Source: Sideroxydans sp. (GTDB taxonomy: Bacteria > Pseudomonadota > Gammaproteobacteria > Burkholderiales > Gallionellaceae). Taken from it: DNA of 64,000 nucleotides. Where the stretch lies: NCBI GenBank assembly GCA_028707175.1, contig JAQTUV010000001.1:496001-560000 (forward strand), in the 5' to 3' direction. The position numbers and the translations under genes were made by a program. Every line of letters starts with the position of its first letter. The first letter of the stretch is position 1. Below the pieces are notes generated by a model. The model made no database searches. It saw only the letters and a program-made list of their open reading frames with translations, and had not been told where the DNA came from. Below, piece after piece: positions 25,362 through 36,242 of this stretch.

Positions 25362-27311
25362 GTGACCTCCGAAGTCGAACGTTTCTTTTCCGAGCAAAGC
25401 CCACTTGCCACTGAGGTGGCTTCGTTCCGTCCGCGCGCGCAGCAGCGTGATATGGCAATGGCGGTGGCGGAGGCGATTCGCGACAACGCCATCCTCGTTG
25501 CCGAGGCGGGCACGGGTACGGGCAAGACCTTCGCCTATCTGGTGCCTGCGTTGTTGGCGGGGGGCAAGGTGGTGGTCTCTACGGGGACGAAGAACCTGCA
25601 AGACCAACTCTTTCAAAAAGACTTGCCGATGGTGCGCGATGCGCTGAAGGCGCCAGTGTCGGTGGCGCTGCTCAAGGGGCGCTCCAACTATGTGTGTCAC
25701 TACCATTTGGAGTTGGCGCAATCGAACGGGCTGTTCAAAACACGCGAGGATGTGAAGCATCTGGCGAAGATTGTGAACTACGCCAAGGTGTCGCAGAGCG
25801 GCGACAAGAGCGGGCTGGCGGATGTGCCGGAGACTGCGCCAATTTGGATGCACGTGACTTCCACGCGGGACAACTGTCTCGGCCAAGAATGTCCGCAGCA
25901 TGAGGAATGTTTCGTGCTCAAGGCGCGCAAAGAGGCGATGGAGGCGGACATCATCGTGGTGAACCATCACTTGTTCTTCGCCGACGTGATGTTGCGTGAT
26001 GAAGGTGTGGCGGAGTTGCTGCCTGCCTGCAATACGGTCATTTTCGACGAGGCGCATCAACTCCCCGAGACGGCGAGTCTGTTCTTCGGTGAGAGCCTTT
26101 CCACTTCGCAGTTGTTCGACCTGTCGCAAGATACGCGCATCGAGGCGCTGACCAGCGCGAAAGATTTTGCGCCGCTGCCAGTTGCTTGTGATGAGTTGGA
26201 CAAGGCGGCGCGTGATCTGCGTTTGGTGTTCAAGAAAGAAGGCCGCATGGCGGCAGAGGCGGCGGAAGCATTTAAGGATTTCGCGCCAGCGGTGAAAGTG
26301 TTGGGCGAGAAGTTGAGCAAGCTGGCTGGGCTGTTGGAGCAACAGGCGGAGCGCAGTGAAGGTTTGGAGAGTTGCTGGCAGCGCGCGTTGGCGTTGGTGG
26401 CGATGTTGAAGGTGTGGCGGGCGGAACAAACTACAGCTGAGTCATCGAAGGGCGGGGGAGGCGGAGTGGTGCGTTGGCTCGAAGTCTTCCACCACTCCAT
26501 GCAACTCAACACCACACCACTCTCCATCGCGGAGATCTTTGCCAAGCAGATCAGCGGCCATCCGCGCGCGTGGATTTTCACCTCGGCCACGTTGGCGGTG
26601 AAGCAGAACTTCGCGCATTACCAAGCCGAGATGGGATTGTTGGATGCGCGCACGGCGTGTTGGGATAGCCCGTTCAACTACCAAGAGCAGGCGTTGTTGT
26701 ATGTGCCGAACGGCCTGCCTGAGCCGAACAGCGAGGGCTACACCGACGCAGTGGTGCAGGCGGCGTTGCCACTCATCGAGGCGAGCAAGGGTAGAGCGTT
26801 CATGTTGTTCACCAGTCTGCGTGCGATGCAGCGTGCTTACGAGATATTACAAGCCGAGTTCGATCGCAAGAATCTAAAGTATCCGCTGATGATCCAAGGT
26901 GAAGGTTCGCGCAACGAGTTGTTGTCGCGCTTCCGCGAACACGGCAACGCGGTGTTGCTGGGCAGTCAGTCATTCTGGGAAGGGGTGGATGTGCGTGGTG
27001 AGGCATTGTCCTTGGTCATCATCGACAAACTACCGTTCGCGCCGCCTGACGACCCTGTGCTGGCGGCACGCATCGCGGAGATGAACAAACAAGGCCGCAA
27101 CGCCTTCATGGAATTCCAGTTGCCGCGCACCATCATCAATCTCAAGCAAGGGGCGGGGCGCTTGATTCGTGACGAGTCTGATCGTGGCGTGTTGATGATC
27201 TGCGACCCGCGCCTCATCTCGAAACATTACGGCAAGCGCATCTGGCAGAGCCTGCCGCCGTTCAAGCGCACCCGCGACGAAGCAGAAGCGGTCGCGTTCT
27301 TTCAAACCTAG
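25362..27311 (+). CDS. DinG/YoaA-family iron-sulfur DNA helicase
   Basis: A 649-residue XPD-like superfamily 2 helicase. Walker A is EAGTGTGKT (49-56), followed by an Fe-S domain with Cys112, Cys172, Cys177 and Cys183, the DEAH box at 229-232 (VIFDEAH), then C-terminal motifs including LGSQSFWEGVDVRG and the arginine finger region QGAGRLIRD. It should unwind forked or R-loop DNA 5'-3' using a 4Fe-4S cluster. Translation starts at GTG 25362; no ATG is nearby. The closest E. coli relative in layout is YoaA. It starts 36 bases after the toxin gene. Confidence 0.9.
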   Translation: MTSEVERFFSEQSPLATEVASFRPRAQQRDMAMAVAEAIRDNAILVAEAGTGTGKTFAYLVPALLAGGKVVVSTGTKNLQDQLFQKDLPMVRDALKAPVSVALLKGRSNYVCHYHLELAQSNGLFKTREDVKHLAKIVNYAKVSQSGDKSGLADVPETAPIWMHVTSTRDNCLGQECPQHEECFVLKARKEAMEADIIVVNHHLFFADVMLRDEGVAELLPACNTVIFDEAHQLPETASLFFGESLSTSQLFDLSQDTRIEALTSAKDFAPLPVACDELDKAARDLRLVFKKEGRMAAEAAEAFKDFAPAVKVLGEKLSKLAGLLEQQAERSEGLESCWQRALALVAMLKVWRAEQTTAESSKGGGGGVVRWLEVFHHSMQLNTTPLSIAEIFAKQISGHPRAWIFTSATLAVKQNFAHYQAEMGLLDARTACWDSPFNYQEQALLYVPNGLPEPNSEGYTDAVVQAALPLIEASKGRAFMLFTSLRAMQRAYEILQAEFDRKNLKYPLMIQGEGSRNELLSRFREHGNAVLLGSQSFWEGVDVRGEALSLVIIDKLPFAPPDDPVLAARIAEMNKQGRNAFMEFQLPRTIINLKQGAGRLIRDESDRGVLMICDPRLISKHYGKRIWQSLPPFKRTRDEAEAVAFFQT

Positions 27312-27404
27312 TCTTCGTGAGTGGTTATATTGCTTTAGCTTGGAGACATCGGCTGGATAGGGCGTTAAGATAGACAAATCTTCGAATCGGTATTGGATAT
27401 AGAT

Positions 27405-28289
27405 ATGATGAATCCAAGGTACTTTAATTTATTAGGTGGTAATGAGGGCTACTATCCCCTTGCACTGGAAGAGAAGTTTCCGAGGGTGTTCAATAAACTC
27501 GTTGAGTTATGGGAAACGTCCGAAGCGGATCCCTATTTGCAAGATTTGATGATGAATACGCGAGATGGCACTCGGAAGGGCTTCCCCTCTGATGTGGCTA
27601 CAGAGATATTTCGTCTCAGTACGTATTACAACAATTTGCACCGTCCAAAAGAAACCGTCGATGTATGGGCAAGTGACCGCAATGTGGTGCATAAAGAGGT
27701 TGAGAAGCCTAAGGTCAAATTCGTTCCCAAAACATTTTTTGATACGGTCGAAGAAGGAAATTTAGAAACGATCTCGCGCATGATTTCTGGCGGGGTCGAT
27801 ATTCATGTGCGTGATGATCGCAATTGGTGTGCATTGATGGTTGCCGCAGCAGCAGGTAAGGATGAGGTTGTTTCATTGCTCCTTAAATCGGGCGCCCAAT
27901 TTGGAGTGCGCGATTTCCAGGGGTTCTCTGCTTTACATTGGGCTGCATTTGGTGGACATGCCAAAGTAGTCAAAATGCTATTAGCCCTTGGAGACGAGCC
28001 GAATGCGAAGAGTCTGCATGGATTCACGCCGTTGATACAAGCTGCCGCCAAAGGACATTTTTTAGTTTGTGCGCTGTTGATTGAGCAGGGTGCGCAAGTG
28101 AATGTTTCTACGGACGAGGGCTGGACTGCTCTGCACAAGGCTTCATTGAACGGCCACGCGCAGATCGTTAAGTTGCTACTTGATCGAGGTGCTGATAAGA
28201 ACACTCATCTCAAGGACGGTACGACTCCGCTGGATTCTGCACTCAAGGTGGGTAATCCATCCATCATTGCCTTGTTAAAAATGGCTTGA
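27405..28289 (+). CDS. Ankyrin-repeat protein
   Basis: A 294-residue protein with a unique N-terminal part (about 1-115) and about five ankyrin repeats (about 115-290), seen as the recurring pattern of GWTALHKASLNGHAQIVKLL, GFTPLIQAAAKGHFLVCALL and GFSALHWAAFGGHAKVVKML. No signal peptide or membrane segment is evident, so it is probably a cytosolic protein-binding scaffold with an unknown partner. ATG 27405 or 27408 are both possible; an in-frame TTG at 27393 is unlikely. It is followed closely by the YhdH-like gene. Confidence 0.82.
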   Translation: MMNPRYFNLLGGNEGYYPLALEEKFPRVFNKLVELWETSEADPYLQDLMMNTRDGTRKGFPSDVATEIFRLSTYYNNLHRPKETVDVWASDRNVVHKEVEKPKVKFVPKTFFDTVEEGNLETISRMISGGVDIHVRDDRNWCALMVAAAAGKDEVVSLLLKSGAQFGVRDFQGFSALHWAAFGGHAKVVKMLLALGDEPNAKSLHGFTPLIQAAAKGHFLVCALLIEQGAQVNVSTDEGWTALHKASLNGHAQIVKLLLDRGADKNTHLKDGTTPLDSALKVGNPSIIALLKMA

Positions 28290-28321
28290 TGCCTTTAGAT
28301 ATTCACGCGGCACGCTTAATT

Positions 28322-29317
28322 ATGAATACATTTCCAGCATATAGAATTTTCGATGAGGGCGGAAAGTCCATCGGTCGTATCATCCAACTTACCTTGAATG
28401 ATCTTGATGAGGGAGATGTCCTTATCCGTACACATTTCGCGGGCGTGAATTACAAAGATGCGCTGGCTGCTACGGGCGCTGGTAAGGTGATTCGACGTTT
28501 TCCTTGTGTGGGCGGTGTTGATGTGTCTGGCATCGTGGAGTCTTCCTTAGATGCTCGTTTCAAGGTGGGTGATCAGGTCTTGGTGACTGGTTATGACATG
28601 GGCGTGTCGCATGATGGTGGTTTTGCTCAATATGTCAGAGTGTCTGCAGATTGGGTGGTGCCGCTGCCAGTTGGTATGTCGTTGTTTGATGCGATGACCT
28701 TAGGGACCGCAGGTTTTACTGCTGCGCTCGCGATTGAGCGTCTAGAACAAAACGAACTTACACCCAGCAAAGGAAAGGTGCTCGTGACGGGCGCAACGGG
28801 CGGGGTGGGTAGTTTGGCAATTAAGATGTTGTCGCAACTCGGATACTCCGTCGTCGCACTGACCAGTAAGCGGGATGAGCAGGCGTATCTGCGCTCACTC
28901 GGTGCAAGTGAGGTCTTATTGCGTAGTGAGGTTGATTTCTCGAGTTCGAAGCCGTTGGAGAAGTCGCAATGGGCGGGTGCGATCGATGCGGTCGGTGGCG
29001 ATACGTTGGCTTGGATTGTGCGTACGATGCAAATTGATGGTGCAATTGCGAGTGTCGGCAACGCGGGGGGCGCTGGATTGAATACCTCGGTGTTCCCATT
29101 CATCCTGCGTGGCGTTAGGTTGTTGGGTATTGATTCCGTCGGTGTGCCGATGCCATTGCGGAAAAAACTGTGGCAAAGATTGTCGAGTGACCTGCGTATC
29201 GTTGATGCCGAGCTCGTCGCGCATCGTATTTCATTGCAGGAATTGCCTCAGGCATGCGCATCTCTCGTTGCAGGGACATCGCACGGGCGTTTTGTTGTCG
29301 ATTTTTCGAACACCTAA
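28322..29317 (+). CDS. YhdH/AcuI-family zinc-free NADPH oxidoreductase
   Basis: A 331-residue medium-chain dehydrogenase/reductase of the quinone oxidoreductase branch. The N-terminal catalytic part has FAGVNYKDALAATGAGKVIRRFP, and the nucleotide-binding part has VTGATGGVGSLAIKML; no zinc ligands are present. It aligns along its length with E. coli YhdH, an acrylyl-CoA reductase. The start at 28322 matches the family; in-frame starts at 28286-28289 would add 12 residues and overlap the ankyrin gene. Confidence 0.87.
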   Translation: MNTFPAYRIFDEGGKSIGRIIQLTLNDLDEGDVLIRTHFAGVNYKDALAATGAGKVIRRFPCVGGVDVSGIVESSLDARFKVGDQVLVTGYDMGVSHDGGFAQYVRVSADWVVPLPVGMSLFDAMTLGTAGFTAALAIERLEQNELTPSKGKVLVTGATGGVGSLAIKMLSQLGYSVVALTSKRDEQAYLRSLGASEVLLRSEVDFSSSKPLEKSQWAGAIDAVGGDTLAWIVRTMQIDGAIASVGNAGGAGLNTSVFPFILRGVRLLGIDSVGVPMPLRKKLWQRLSSDLRIVDAELVAHRISLQELPQACASLVAGTSHGRFVVDFSNT

Positions 29318-29369
29318 AATAACTCTCGGTTATAATGCGCGCCCTTCGAGACCGACAGGTCTTCGAAAT

Positions 29370-29454
29370 GCGAAAGTGGCGGAATTGGTAGACGCACTGG
29401 ATTTAGGTTCCAGCGCCGTGAGGCGTGAGAGTTCGAGTCTCTCCTTTCGCACCA
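29370..29454 (+). tRNA. tRNA-Leu (anticodon UAG)
   Basis: An 85-base class II tRNA with acceptor GCGAAAG and CTTTCGC, anticodon loop TTTAGGT on a CTGGA/TCCAG stem, a long variable arm (CGCCGTGAGGCG), T arm GAGTTCGAGTCTC and an encoded CCA end. A TATAAT -10 element lies at 29331-29336. Confidence 0.97.
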
Positions 29455-29577
29455 TAAGGTGTTTCAAGTACGCTCTTGGAGTACCCTTTTTTTCATCTAG
29501 CGTTCTTTCTGATGTAATCTCTTTTACGTTGTCCAATTCGCTGTAAAGGGCTATATTGCGGCCTAGGGAGCGAATAC

Positions 29578-31749
29578 ATGTCGAATGATAACGAGAATAA
29601 GCGCGCCGTATTAGAAGCGCGTCACCATGATCCTTTTTCATATCTAGGGTTACATCAAAGCAAGTCTGATTGGGTGTTGCGCGTATTCCAGCCTTACGCC
29701 ACCAATATATCGGTGCATGATGGTTCTAAGTGGCAACCATTAGAGCGCGTAGATGCTGCGGGTTTGTTTATTTGGCGTGGCAAAACTCAGCTTCCTGCTC
29801 CCTGCAAGCTTCAGCTTAATTTCTTCAATCACGTGCTGGAAATGCACGATGCTTACACATTCAATACCAGCATCACCGAGCATGATCTACATCTGTTCTC
29901 GCAAGGGCGCTTAGAGCAGTCCTACCGCATGTTGGGCGCGCACCACATGGAGTTGCAAGGTGTGTGGGGTGTTCGTTTCGCTGTTTGGGCGCCTAATGCC
30001 GAGCGCGTCAGTGTCGTAGGGGATTTCAACGGTTGGGATGGTCGCGTGCATCCGATGCGTTCGTTGGGCGGTAGCGGCGTGTGGGAGGTGTTCGTGCCGG
30101 ACATCGGTCTGGGCGAGTTCTACAAATTCGAATTACGTAATCGCCATACCGGTGAATTGCTGACCAAGACTGATCCTTACGGATTCAGTTTTGAGATGCG
30201 TCCTGGCACTGCTTCGCGTGTGACCACGCTAGATGGATTCGCTTGGAGCGATCAGGCGTGGATGGCGCAGCGTGCATTGCAGGATTGGCAGCATCTTCCT
30301 TTGAATATTTATGAGATCCATGCTGGCTCTTGGCGCAGACACTGGGATGGTCGTTTCTACAATTTCCGCGAATTGGCGGAAAGCTTAGTTCCCTATGTGC
30401 AAGAGATGGGTTTCACACACATCGAGTTGATGCCGATCAGCGAGCATCCGCTGGATGAGTCGTGGGGTTATCAGACCACAGGTTATTTTGGTGTCACTAG
30501 CCGCTTCGGCACACCAGATGATTTCCGCTATTTTGTGAATGCCTGCCATGCGGCGAACATCGGTGTCATTCTTGATTGGGTGCCCGCACATTTTCCCAAG
30601 GACTCCTTCGCCTTGGCGCGTTTTGATGGTACGGCGCTGTATGAGCATGAAGACCCTCGTTTAGGTGAGCATCAAGACTGGGGTACGCTGATATTTAACT
30701 ATGGGCGAAATGAAGTACGTAACTTCTTATTAGCCAACGCGCATTTCTGGTTGAGTGAATTCCACATAGATGGTGTGCGTGTTGATGCAGTCGCTTCCAT
30801 GCTTTACTTGGATTATTCACGCAAGGCTGGACAGTGGTTGCCGAACAAATACGGTGGTCGCGAGAACCTTGAAGCCGTGGATTTTTTCCGCGAACTGAAT
30901 GTGATGACGCATCAGCATTTCCCCGGAACCTTGACCATCGCAGAGGAATCAACCTCATGGCCGATGGTGTCGCGCCCAACCTATTTGGGAGGGCTTGGTT
31001 TCTCTATGAAGTGGAATATGGGGTGGATGAACGACACGTTGTCGTATATCGAGAATGATCCGGTTCATCGCCGCTATCACCAGAACATGCTGACCTTTGG
31101 GCAGTTGTATGCCTACACCGAGAACTTCGTGATGCCGTTCTCGCATGACGAAGTGGTGCATGGGAAACATTCTTTGCTGGATAAGATGCCAGGTGACGGA
31201 TGGCAGAAGTTCGCTAATTTGCGTTTGTTGTTCACTTATCAGATGACCAACTCAGGCAAGAAGCTGAACTTCATGGGGAATGAGATCGCGCAAGGTCAAG
31301 AGTGGAAAGTCGGCGGTGAGATCGATTGGTATCTGTTAGGTCGTAACGAGCATAGTGGTATCAAGGCGCTGGTGCGCGATGTGAATCGTTTGTATCGCGA
31401 TGTGCCAGCCTTACACCAGTTAGATTTCTCGCACGAAGGTTTTGCTTGGGTGGATTGCAACAATGCGGATCAGTCTTTACTGATCTTCCGTCGGATGGCA
31501 CTTGATGGTTCCTACGTCATCGTGGCGTTGAACTTCACGCCTGTGCCGCGTGAGGGATATCGCGTTGGTGTGCCTAACAAGGGTGGTTACCGTGAGATAT
31601 TCAACAGTGACTCACATTTCTATGGAGGCTCGAATATGGGCAATGGATTTGGCCTGTATTCTAGCGATATCGGTAGCCATGGCTTCGATCAATCCATCGA
31701 GGTTACGTTGCCCCCGCTTTCGGGCATCGTCCTTGAAAGGATGCGCTGA
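29578..31749 (+). CDS. glgB: 1,4-alpha-glucan branching enzyme
   Basis: A 723-residue GH13 enzyme with an N-terminal domain, a CBM48 module (about 100-200, [20 protein letters not shown]) and a catalytic barrel with [19 protein letters not shown] (nucleophile Asp), the acid Glu in TIAEEST and FSHDEVVHG. It transfers alpha-1,4 segments to alpha-1,6 branch points of glycogen. It opens the seven-gene glycogen cluster. ATG 29578 follows AGGGAG. The length is usual for bacterial GlgB. Confidence 0.96.
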   Translation: MSNDNENKRAVLEARHHDPFSYLGLHQSKSDWVLRVFQPYATNISVHDGSKWQPLERVDAAGLFIWRGKTQLPAPCKLQLNFFNHVLEMHDAYTFNTSITEHDLHLFSQGRLEQSYRMLGAHHMELQGVWGVRFAVWAPNAERVSVVGDFNGWDGRVHPMRSLGGSGVWEVFVPDIGLGEFYKFELRNRHTGELLTKTDPYGFSFEMRPGTASRVTTLDGFAWSDQAWMAQRALQDWQHLPLNIYEIHAGSWRRHWDGRFYNFRELAESLVPYVQEMGFTHIELMPISEHPLDESWGYQTTGYFGVTSRFGTPDDFRYFVNACHAANIGVILDWVPAHFPKDSFALARFDGTALYEHEDPRLGEHQDWGTLIFNYGRNEVRNFLLANAHFWLSEFHIDGVRVDAVASMLYLDYSRKAGQWLPNKYGGRENLEAVDFFRELNVMTHQHFPGTLTIAEESTSWPMVSRPTYLGGLGFSMKWNMGWMNDTLSYIENDPVHRRYHQNMLTFGQLYAYTENFVMPFSHDEVVHGKHSLLDKMPGDGWQKFANLRLLFTYQMTNSGKKLNFMGNEIAQGQEWKVGGEIDWYLLGRNEHSGIKALVRDVNRLYRDVPALHQLDFSHEGFAWVDCNNADQSLLIFRRMALDGSYVIVALNFTPVPREGYRVGVPNKGGYREIFNSDSHFYGGSNMGNGFGLYSSDIGSHGFDQSIEVTLPPLSGIVLERMR

Positions 31750-31811
31750 TCTAATCCAGTTGGGTGGCTAGCGGTACAAACAAAAATAAGCAGGCTCAGA
31801 TAGGTTTTGAT

Positions 31812-33470
31812 ATGTCTCAATTGACTCAATCTCCAGCATGGCAAGCCCTGCATAAACATCGAAAAGACCTCGGGCAATATTCATTGCGCGAGGCTTTTGC
31901 TTCCGATCCGCAACGCTTCGAGCGTTTTTCTGTGCGCTTGGAAGATCTGTTACTGGATTATTCCAAAAATCTCATCTCGCAAGATACTCTGCCGCTGCTG
32001 ATGGCATTGGCACGTCAAGCCAAGGTGGAAGAATGGCGCGAAAAAATGTTCGCCGGAGAGAAGATCAACTTCACCGAGAACCGCGCCGTGCTTCACACGG
32101 CACTGCGTGCGGCGACTGATCCCAAACATCCCCCTTTGCGCTTAGAAAAGACCGATGTTCTGATCGGCATCCGCCACGTTTTGGAGAAGATGCGCTTGTT
32201 CAGCAACAGCGTGCGCAATGGTGTGTGGCGCGGTTATACCGGCAAGCCCATCACCGATGTGGTGAACATCGGCATCGGCGGTTCCTTCCTCGGCCCATTG
32301 ATGGTGTGCCAAGCATTACAACCCTATTCCAGCCCTAAGTTGCGTGCGCATTTCGTCTCCAATGTGGACGGTGCCGACATCGCGACTAAATTGGCATTGC
32401 TTGATCCCGAGACTACGCTGTTCATCATTGCTTCCAAGACTTTCACTACGCAGGAGACGCTAATGAATGCGCGCTCTGCGAAGGAGTGGTTCTTGAGTCA
32501 CGCTAACGATCAAAAGCAAGTCGCCAAACACTTCGTGGCACTCTCCACCAATGCGAAGTTGGTGACGGACTTCGGCATCGACCCTGCCAATATGTTTGAG
32601 TTCTCGGATTGGGTTGGTGGTCGTTATTCCCTGTGGTCTTCCATCGGTCTGTCTATCGCCCTGTATGTGGGCATGGATAAGTTCGAGGAATTATTGATGG
32701 GCGGATACGACATGGATGTGCATTTCCGTGAAGCGCCGCTGGAGCAGAATATGCCGGTCATCATGGCCTTGGTCGGTCTGTGGTATCGCAACTTCTTCGA
32801 TGCTACCAGCTACGCAATCCTGCCGTATGACCAGTCCATGGAATCTTTCATGGCTTATTTCCAGCAAGCGGACATGGAGAGCAACGGCAAGAGCGTTGAC
32901 CGTGAAGGCAACGCGGTGGATTACGAGACAGGCCCTGTTTTGTGGGGTGGTACAGGCACTAACGGACAGCACGCTTATTATCAGTTGATCCACCAAGGTA
33001 CGCAGATGATCCCAGCGGATTTCATCGCGCCAGCACGTAGCCAACATCCTATCGGTGAGCATCATGCGACGCTGTTATCGAACTACTTTGCACAAGCTGA
33101 AGCGTTGATGAAGGGCAAGACAGCGGCGGAAGCGCGGGCTGAGTTGGAAGCAGCGGGTATGGAGGCCGGAGCGATTGAGACGTTGTTGCCGCACAAGGTA
33201 TTCGCAGGGAATAAACCGACCAATTCCATCATGTTCGATCTACTGACGCCGCGTACCTTGGGGCGCTTGGTCGCGCTATATGAACATAAGATATTCGTGC
33301 AAGGCATCATCTGGAACCTTAATTCGTATGACCAATGGGGAGTCGAGTTGGGCAAGCAGTTGGCTTTGCACATCCAACCTGAGTTGCGTGGAACTGAGGC
33401 TGTCACCTCGCATGATGCCTCCACCAACGGACTCATCAACTATTACAAATCTCTGGCGCAGAAAAAATGA
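31812..33470 (+). CDS. pgi: Glucose-6-phosphate isomerase
   Basis: A 552-residue enzyme interconverting glucose-6-P and fructose-6-P. SIS-domain motifs [13 protein letters not shown] and [13 protein letters not shown], the signature [19 protein letters not shown] and [19 protein letters not shown] are present. The start at 31812 removes a 16-residue non-conserved extension of the open frame. Its position inside a glycogen cluster links gluconeogenic fructose-6-P to glycogen. Its stop overlaps the glgA start by 4 bases. Confidence 0.95.
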   Translation: MSQLTQSPAWQALHKHRKDLGQYSLREAFASDPQRFERFSVRLEDLLLDYSKNLISQDTLPLLMALARQAKVEEWREKMFAGEKINFTENRAVLHTALRAATDPKHPPLRLEKTDVLIGIRHVLEKMRLFSNSVRNGVWRGYTGKPITDVVNIGIGGSFLGPLMVCQALQPYSSPKLRAHFVSNVDGADIATKLALLDPETTLFIIASKTFTTQETLMNARSAKEWFLSHANDQKQVAKHFVALSTNAKLVTDFGIDPANMFEFSDWVGGRYSLWSSIGLSIALYVGMDKFEELLMGGYDMDVHFREAPLEQNMPVIMALVGLWYRNFFDATSYAILPYDQSMESFMAYFQQADMESNGKSVDREGNAVDYETGPVLWGGTGTNGQHAYYQLIHQGTQMIPADFIAPARSQHPIGEHHATLLSNYFAQAEALMKGKTAAEARAELEAAGMEAGAIETLLPHKVFAGNKPTNSIMFDLLTPRTLGRLVALYEHKIFVQGIIWNLNSYDQWGVELGKQLALHIQPELRGTEAVTSHDASTNGLINYYKSLAQKK

Positions 33471-34906
33471 CTCGCATCCTGTTTGCTACTTCTGAAGTTC
33501 ATCCCCTCATTAAGACGGGCGGCTTGGCCGATGTGAGTGCATCGTTGCCCGCTGCGTTGCAAGACTTGAAGCAGGATGTGCGTTTGTTGATACCTGGCTA
33601 TACACAAGTTCTCGATGCATTGACGACAAAGAAAGTGGTGGCGACTTTCACTGTATTTACGGGGCAGCCGCAGGTGAAGTTGTTGAGCGCCAAGATGCCC
33701 GGCACCAATGTGCCCGTATATATATTGGATGCACCGCAGTATTTTTGCCGTGTAGCAGGACCTTATCAATACCACCTCGGTGGCGATTGGCCAGACAATC
33801 CGATGCGTTTCGGTATGCTGTCCAAAGTGGCTGCGATGCTGGGAAGTACGCAATCCCCTATTGCTTGGCAAGCTGACTTGGTGCACTGCAACGATTGGCA
33901 GACAGGGCTGACACCAGCCTATCTGCAAATGATGGATCAGCCTCGTGCGCGTAGTGTCATGACGGTGCACAACATCGCCTTCCAAGGTAATTTCGACCGA
34001 GATTGGATCAAGGCGCTGGAGATTCCTGTCTCTATGTTCCATATGCATGGTGTGGAATTTCACGGCAATCTGTCTTTCTTGAAGTCTGGGCTGCAATATG
34101 CGGATCGTATCGTTACGGTCAGTCCGACTTACGCGCATGAGATTCAAGCGACCGAGATGGGGTATGGCATGCAAGGCTTGCTGACTGCTCGGCGTATGGA
34201 TGTGAGCGGCATCCTCAACGGAATCGATGAGGATGAATGGAATGCGGCGACGGACAAACATCTGGAAGTCAATTATGACGAGCATGATTTGTCGAAGAAG
34301 ACGCAGGGCAAGTTGGCGTTGCAGAAGCGTCTGGGTCTTGAAGTTAACGAACATGCACCTTTGTTGGGTGTAGTGAGTCGCCTAACCTTCCAGAAGGGTT
34401 TGGATTTGCTGCATGAATGTTTGCCCACACTGCTAGATAGTGGTGCGCAGTTGGCGGTGTTGGGAAGTGGCGATGCCGATTTCGAGCGGCGTTATCTGCA
34501 ATTGGCGCAACGTTATGCGGGACGTGTCTCCGTTACCGTCGGCTTCAACGAGGCATTGTCACATCAGATCATGGCAGGCGCGGATATCTTTCTGATGCCA
34601 TCCCGTTTTGAGCCTTGCGGCTTGAATCAGATGTACGGCATGCGATATGGCACGCCCCCCGTTGTTCGCAGGACAGGTGGTTTGGCAGATTCAGTGACGA
34701 ATGCTAGCTTGGACGGTGGTACGGGTTTTGTGTTCGATGATCCTGGCTCACAGGCGCTACAACAGACTATCAAATGGGCCATTGAGTGTTATCGAGATTC
34801 GAATACTTTCCGTCGTATTCAACTTAATGGCATGCATAAAGATCTTGGTTGGCGTCACAGTGCACAATTATATTTAGATTTGTACAACAGCATTTTGCAG
34901 CATTAA
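33467..34906 (+). CDS. glgA: Glycogen synthase
   Basis: A 479-residue GT5 glucosyltransferase that adds glucose from ADP-glucose. The N-terminal [16 protein letters not shown] loop binds ADP-glucose, and the C-terminal domain has [38 protein letters not shown] and the TGGLADSV repeat of the loop. The length and both Rossmann domains are complete. It overlaps pgi (ATGA) and is followed 31 bases on by glgC. Confidence 0.96.
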   Translation: MTRILFATSEVHPLIKTGGLADVSASLPAALQDLKQDVRLLIPGYTQVLDALTTKKVVATFTVFTGQPQVKLLSAKMPGTNVPVYILDAPQYFCRVAGPYQYHLGGDWPDNPMRFGMLSKVAAMLGSTQSPIAWQADLVHCNDWQTGLTPAYLQMMDQPRARSVMTVHNIAFQGNFDRDWIKALEIPVSMFHMHGVEFHGNLSFLKSGLQYADRIVTVSPTYAHEIQATEMGYGMQGLLTARRMDVSGILNGIDEDEWNAATDKHLEVNYDEHDLSKKTQGKLALQKRLGLEVNEHAPLLGVVSRLTFQKGLDLLHECLPTLLDSGAQLAVLGSGDADFERRYLQLAQRYAGRVSVTVGFNEALSHQIMAGADIFLMPSRFEPCGLNQMYGMRYGTPPVVRRTGGLADSVTNASLDGGTGFVFDDPGSQALQQTIKWAIECYRDSNTFRRIQLNGMHKDLGWRHSAQLYLDLYNSILQH

Positions 34907-34937
34907 ATCGGGGTAGGTAAATAACAGGGAGAGCAAC

Positions 34938-36221
34938 ATGGCACAGGACATGCATTCACCACGTTTCATCAGCGCGCTAACAAAAAATACCGTCGCGCTA
35001 GTATTGGCAGGCGGTCGAGGAAGCCGTCTGCACAATTTGACTGATTGGAATGCTAAGCCGGCAGTTCAGTTCGGCGGTAAGTTCCGCATCATCGATTTTC
35101 CACTATCGAACTGTATGAATTCTGGCATCCGCCGCATTGGTGTGGTGACGCAATACAAGGCGCATAGTCTGATTGAGCACATCCAAAAGGGCTGGGGTTT
35201 CTTGCGCGGTGAGTTCAACGAGTTTGTTGCCTTGTTGCCAGCGCAGCAGCGTATCCAAGAGGAGTGGTATCGGGGCACGGCAGATGCGGTGTTCCAGAAC
35301 ATCGATATTTTGCGTGGTTACAACCCTGAATACATCGTTATTTTGGCGGGCGATCACATCTACAAGATGGACTATGGCGAGATGTTGGCAGCCCATGTAC
35401 GTAGCGAAGCGGACATGACCATTGGTTGCATCGAGGTGTCAGTGGAAGAGGCGACAGGCTTTGGTGTGATGACGGTGAATGAAGAAGACCGCATCGTCAA
35501 GTTTGCGGAGAAGCCAGCGAATCCAACTGAGTTGCCAGGCAAGCCTGGTCGCGCATTGGCGAGCATGGGTATCTACGTGTTCAATTCAAAATTCTTGTAC
35601 GAACAATTGGTGCGTGATGCTGATACGAAGTCGTCCACACATGATTTCGGCCATGACATCATCCCTTACCTGATTGAGCGTTATCGTGTGTATGCCCATC
35701 GTTATGAGCATAGTTGCGTTGGTTTTAAAGAAGGCGGGCAAGCATACTGGCGCGACGTGGGAACGATCGATGCTTATTGGGAAGCCAATATGGAGATGGT
35801 TAACGTCGTTCCCGACCTGGATCTGTACGACAAAAAATGGCCGATCTGGACTTATCAAGAACAGCTGCCTCCAGCCAAGTTTGTGTTCAATGATGATGGT
35901 AGACGTGGTGAAGCCATTGATTCTATGGTGTCGGGCGGTTGCATCATCAGTGGCGCACGAGTTCAGCACACGCTTTTGTTTTCCGATGTTCGAGTGGGTG
36001 AGCGGACTGAGGTAACTGACTCGGTGATCCTATCGGGTTGCCGCATTGGAAGTAATGTGAAATTGCATCGTGTGGTGCTGGATAATCGATGTGAGATCCC
36101 TGACGGTATGCAAATTGGTTTCAATCGTGAAGAGGATGCTAAGCGCTTCCACGTATCCAAGGGGGGAATTACCTTGGTTACTCCAGACATGCTGGGGCAA
36201 TCTATTCACCACGTTCGCTAA
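34938..36221 (+). CDS. glgC: Glucose-1-phosphate adenylyltransferase
   Basis: A 427-residue ADP-glucose pyrophosphorylase, the control point of bacterial glycogen synthesis. It has an N-terminal nucleotidyltransferase domain ([44 protein letters not shown]) and a C-terminal left-handed beta-helix (about 310-427) for allosteric control. The ATG at 34938 follows GGGAGAG. It feeds GlgA just upstream. Confidence 0.96.
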   Translation: MAQDMHSPRFISALTKNTVALVLAGGRGSRLHNLTDWNAKPAVQFGGKFRIIDFPLSNCMNSGIRRIGVVTQYKAHSLIEHIQKGWGFLRGEFNEFVALLPAQQRIQEEWYRGTADAVFQNIDILRGYNPEYIVILAGDHIYKMDYGEMLAAHVRSEADMTIGCIEVSVEEATGFGVMTVNEEDRIVKFAEKPANPTELPGKPGRALASMGIYVFNSKFLYEQLVRDADTKSSTHDFGHDIIPYLIERYRVYAHRYEHSCVGFKEGGQAYWRDVGTIDAYWEANMEMVNVVPDLDLYDKKWPIWTYQEQLPPAKFVFNDDGRRGEAIDSMVSGGCIISGARVQHTLLFSDVRVGERTEVTDSVILSGCRIGSNVKLHRVVLDNRCEIPDGMQIGFNREEDAKRFHVSKGGITLVTPDMLGQSIHHVR

Positions 36222-36242
36222 GAATCAACTACGGAAATTTCT

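Noticed and set aside
25326-26429. Long open frame antisense to the DinG/YoaA-like gene
   Set aside because: Its His/Arg/Gln-rich translation is the usual mirror of a high-GC3 helicase gene, and the sense gene has all motifs.
33443-34354. 303-codon frame antisense to glgA
   Set aside because: It covers conserved glgA motifs on the other strand and shows no family features.
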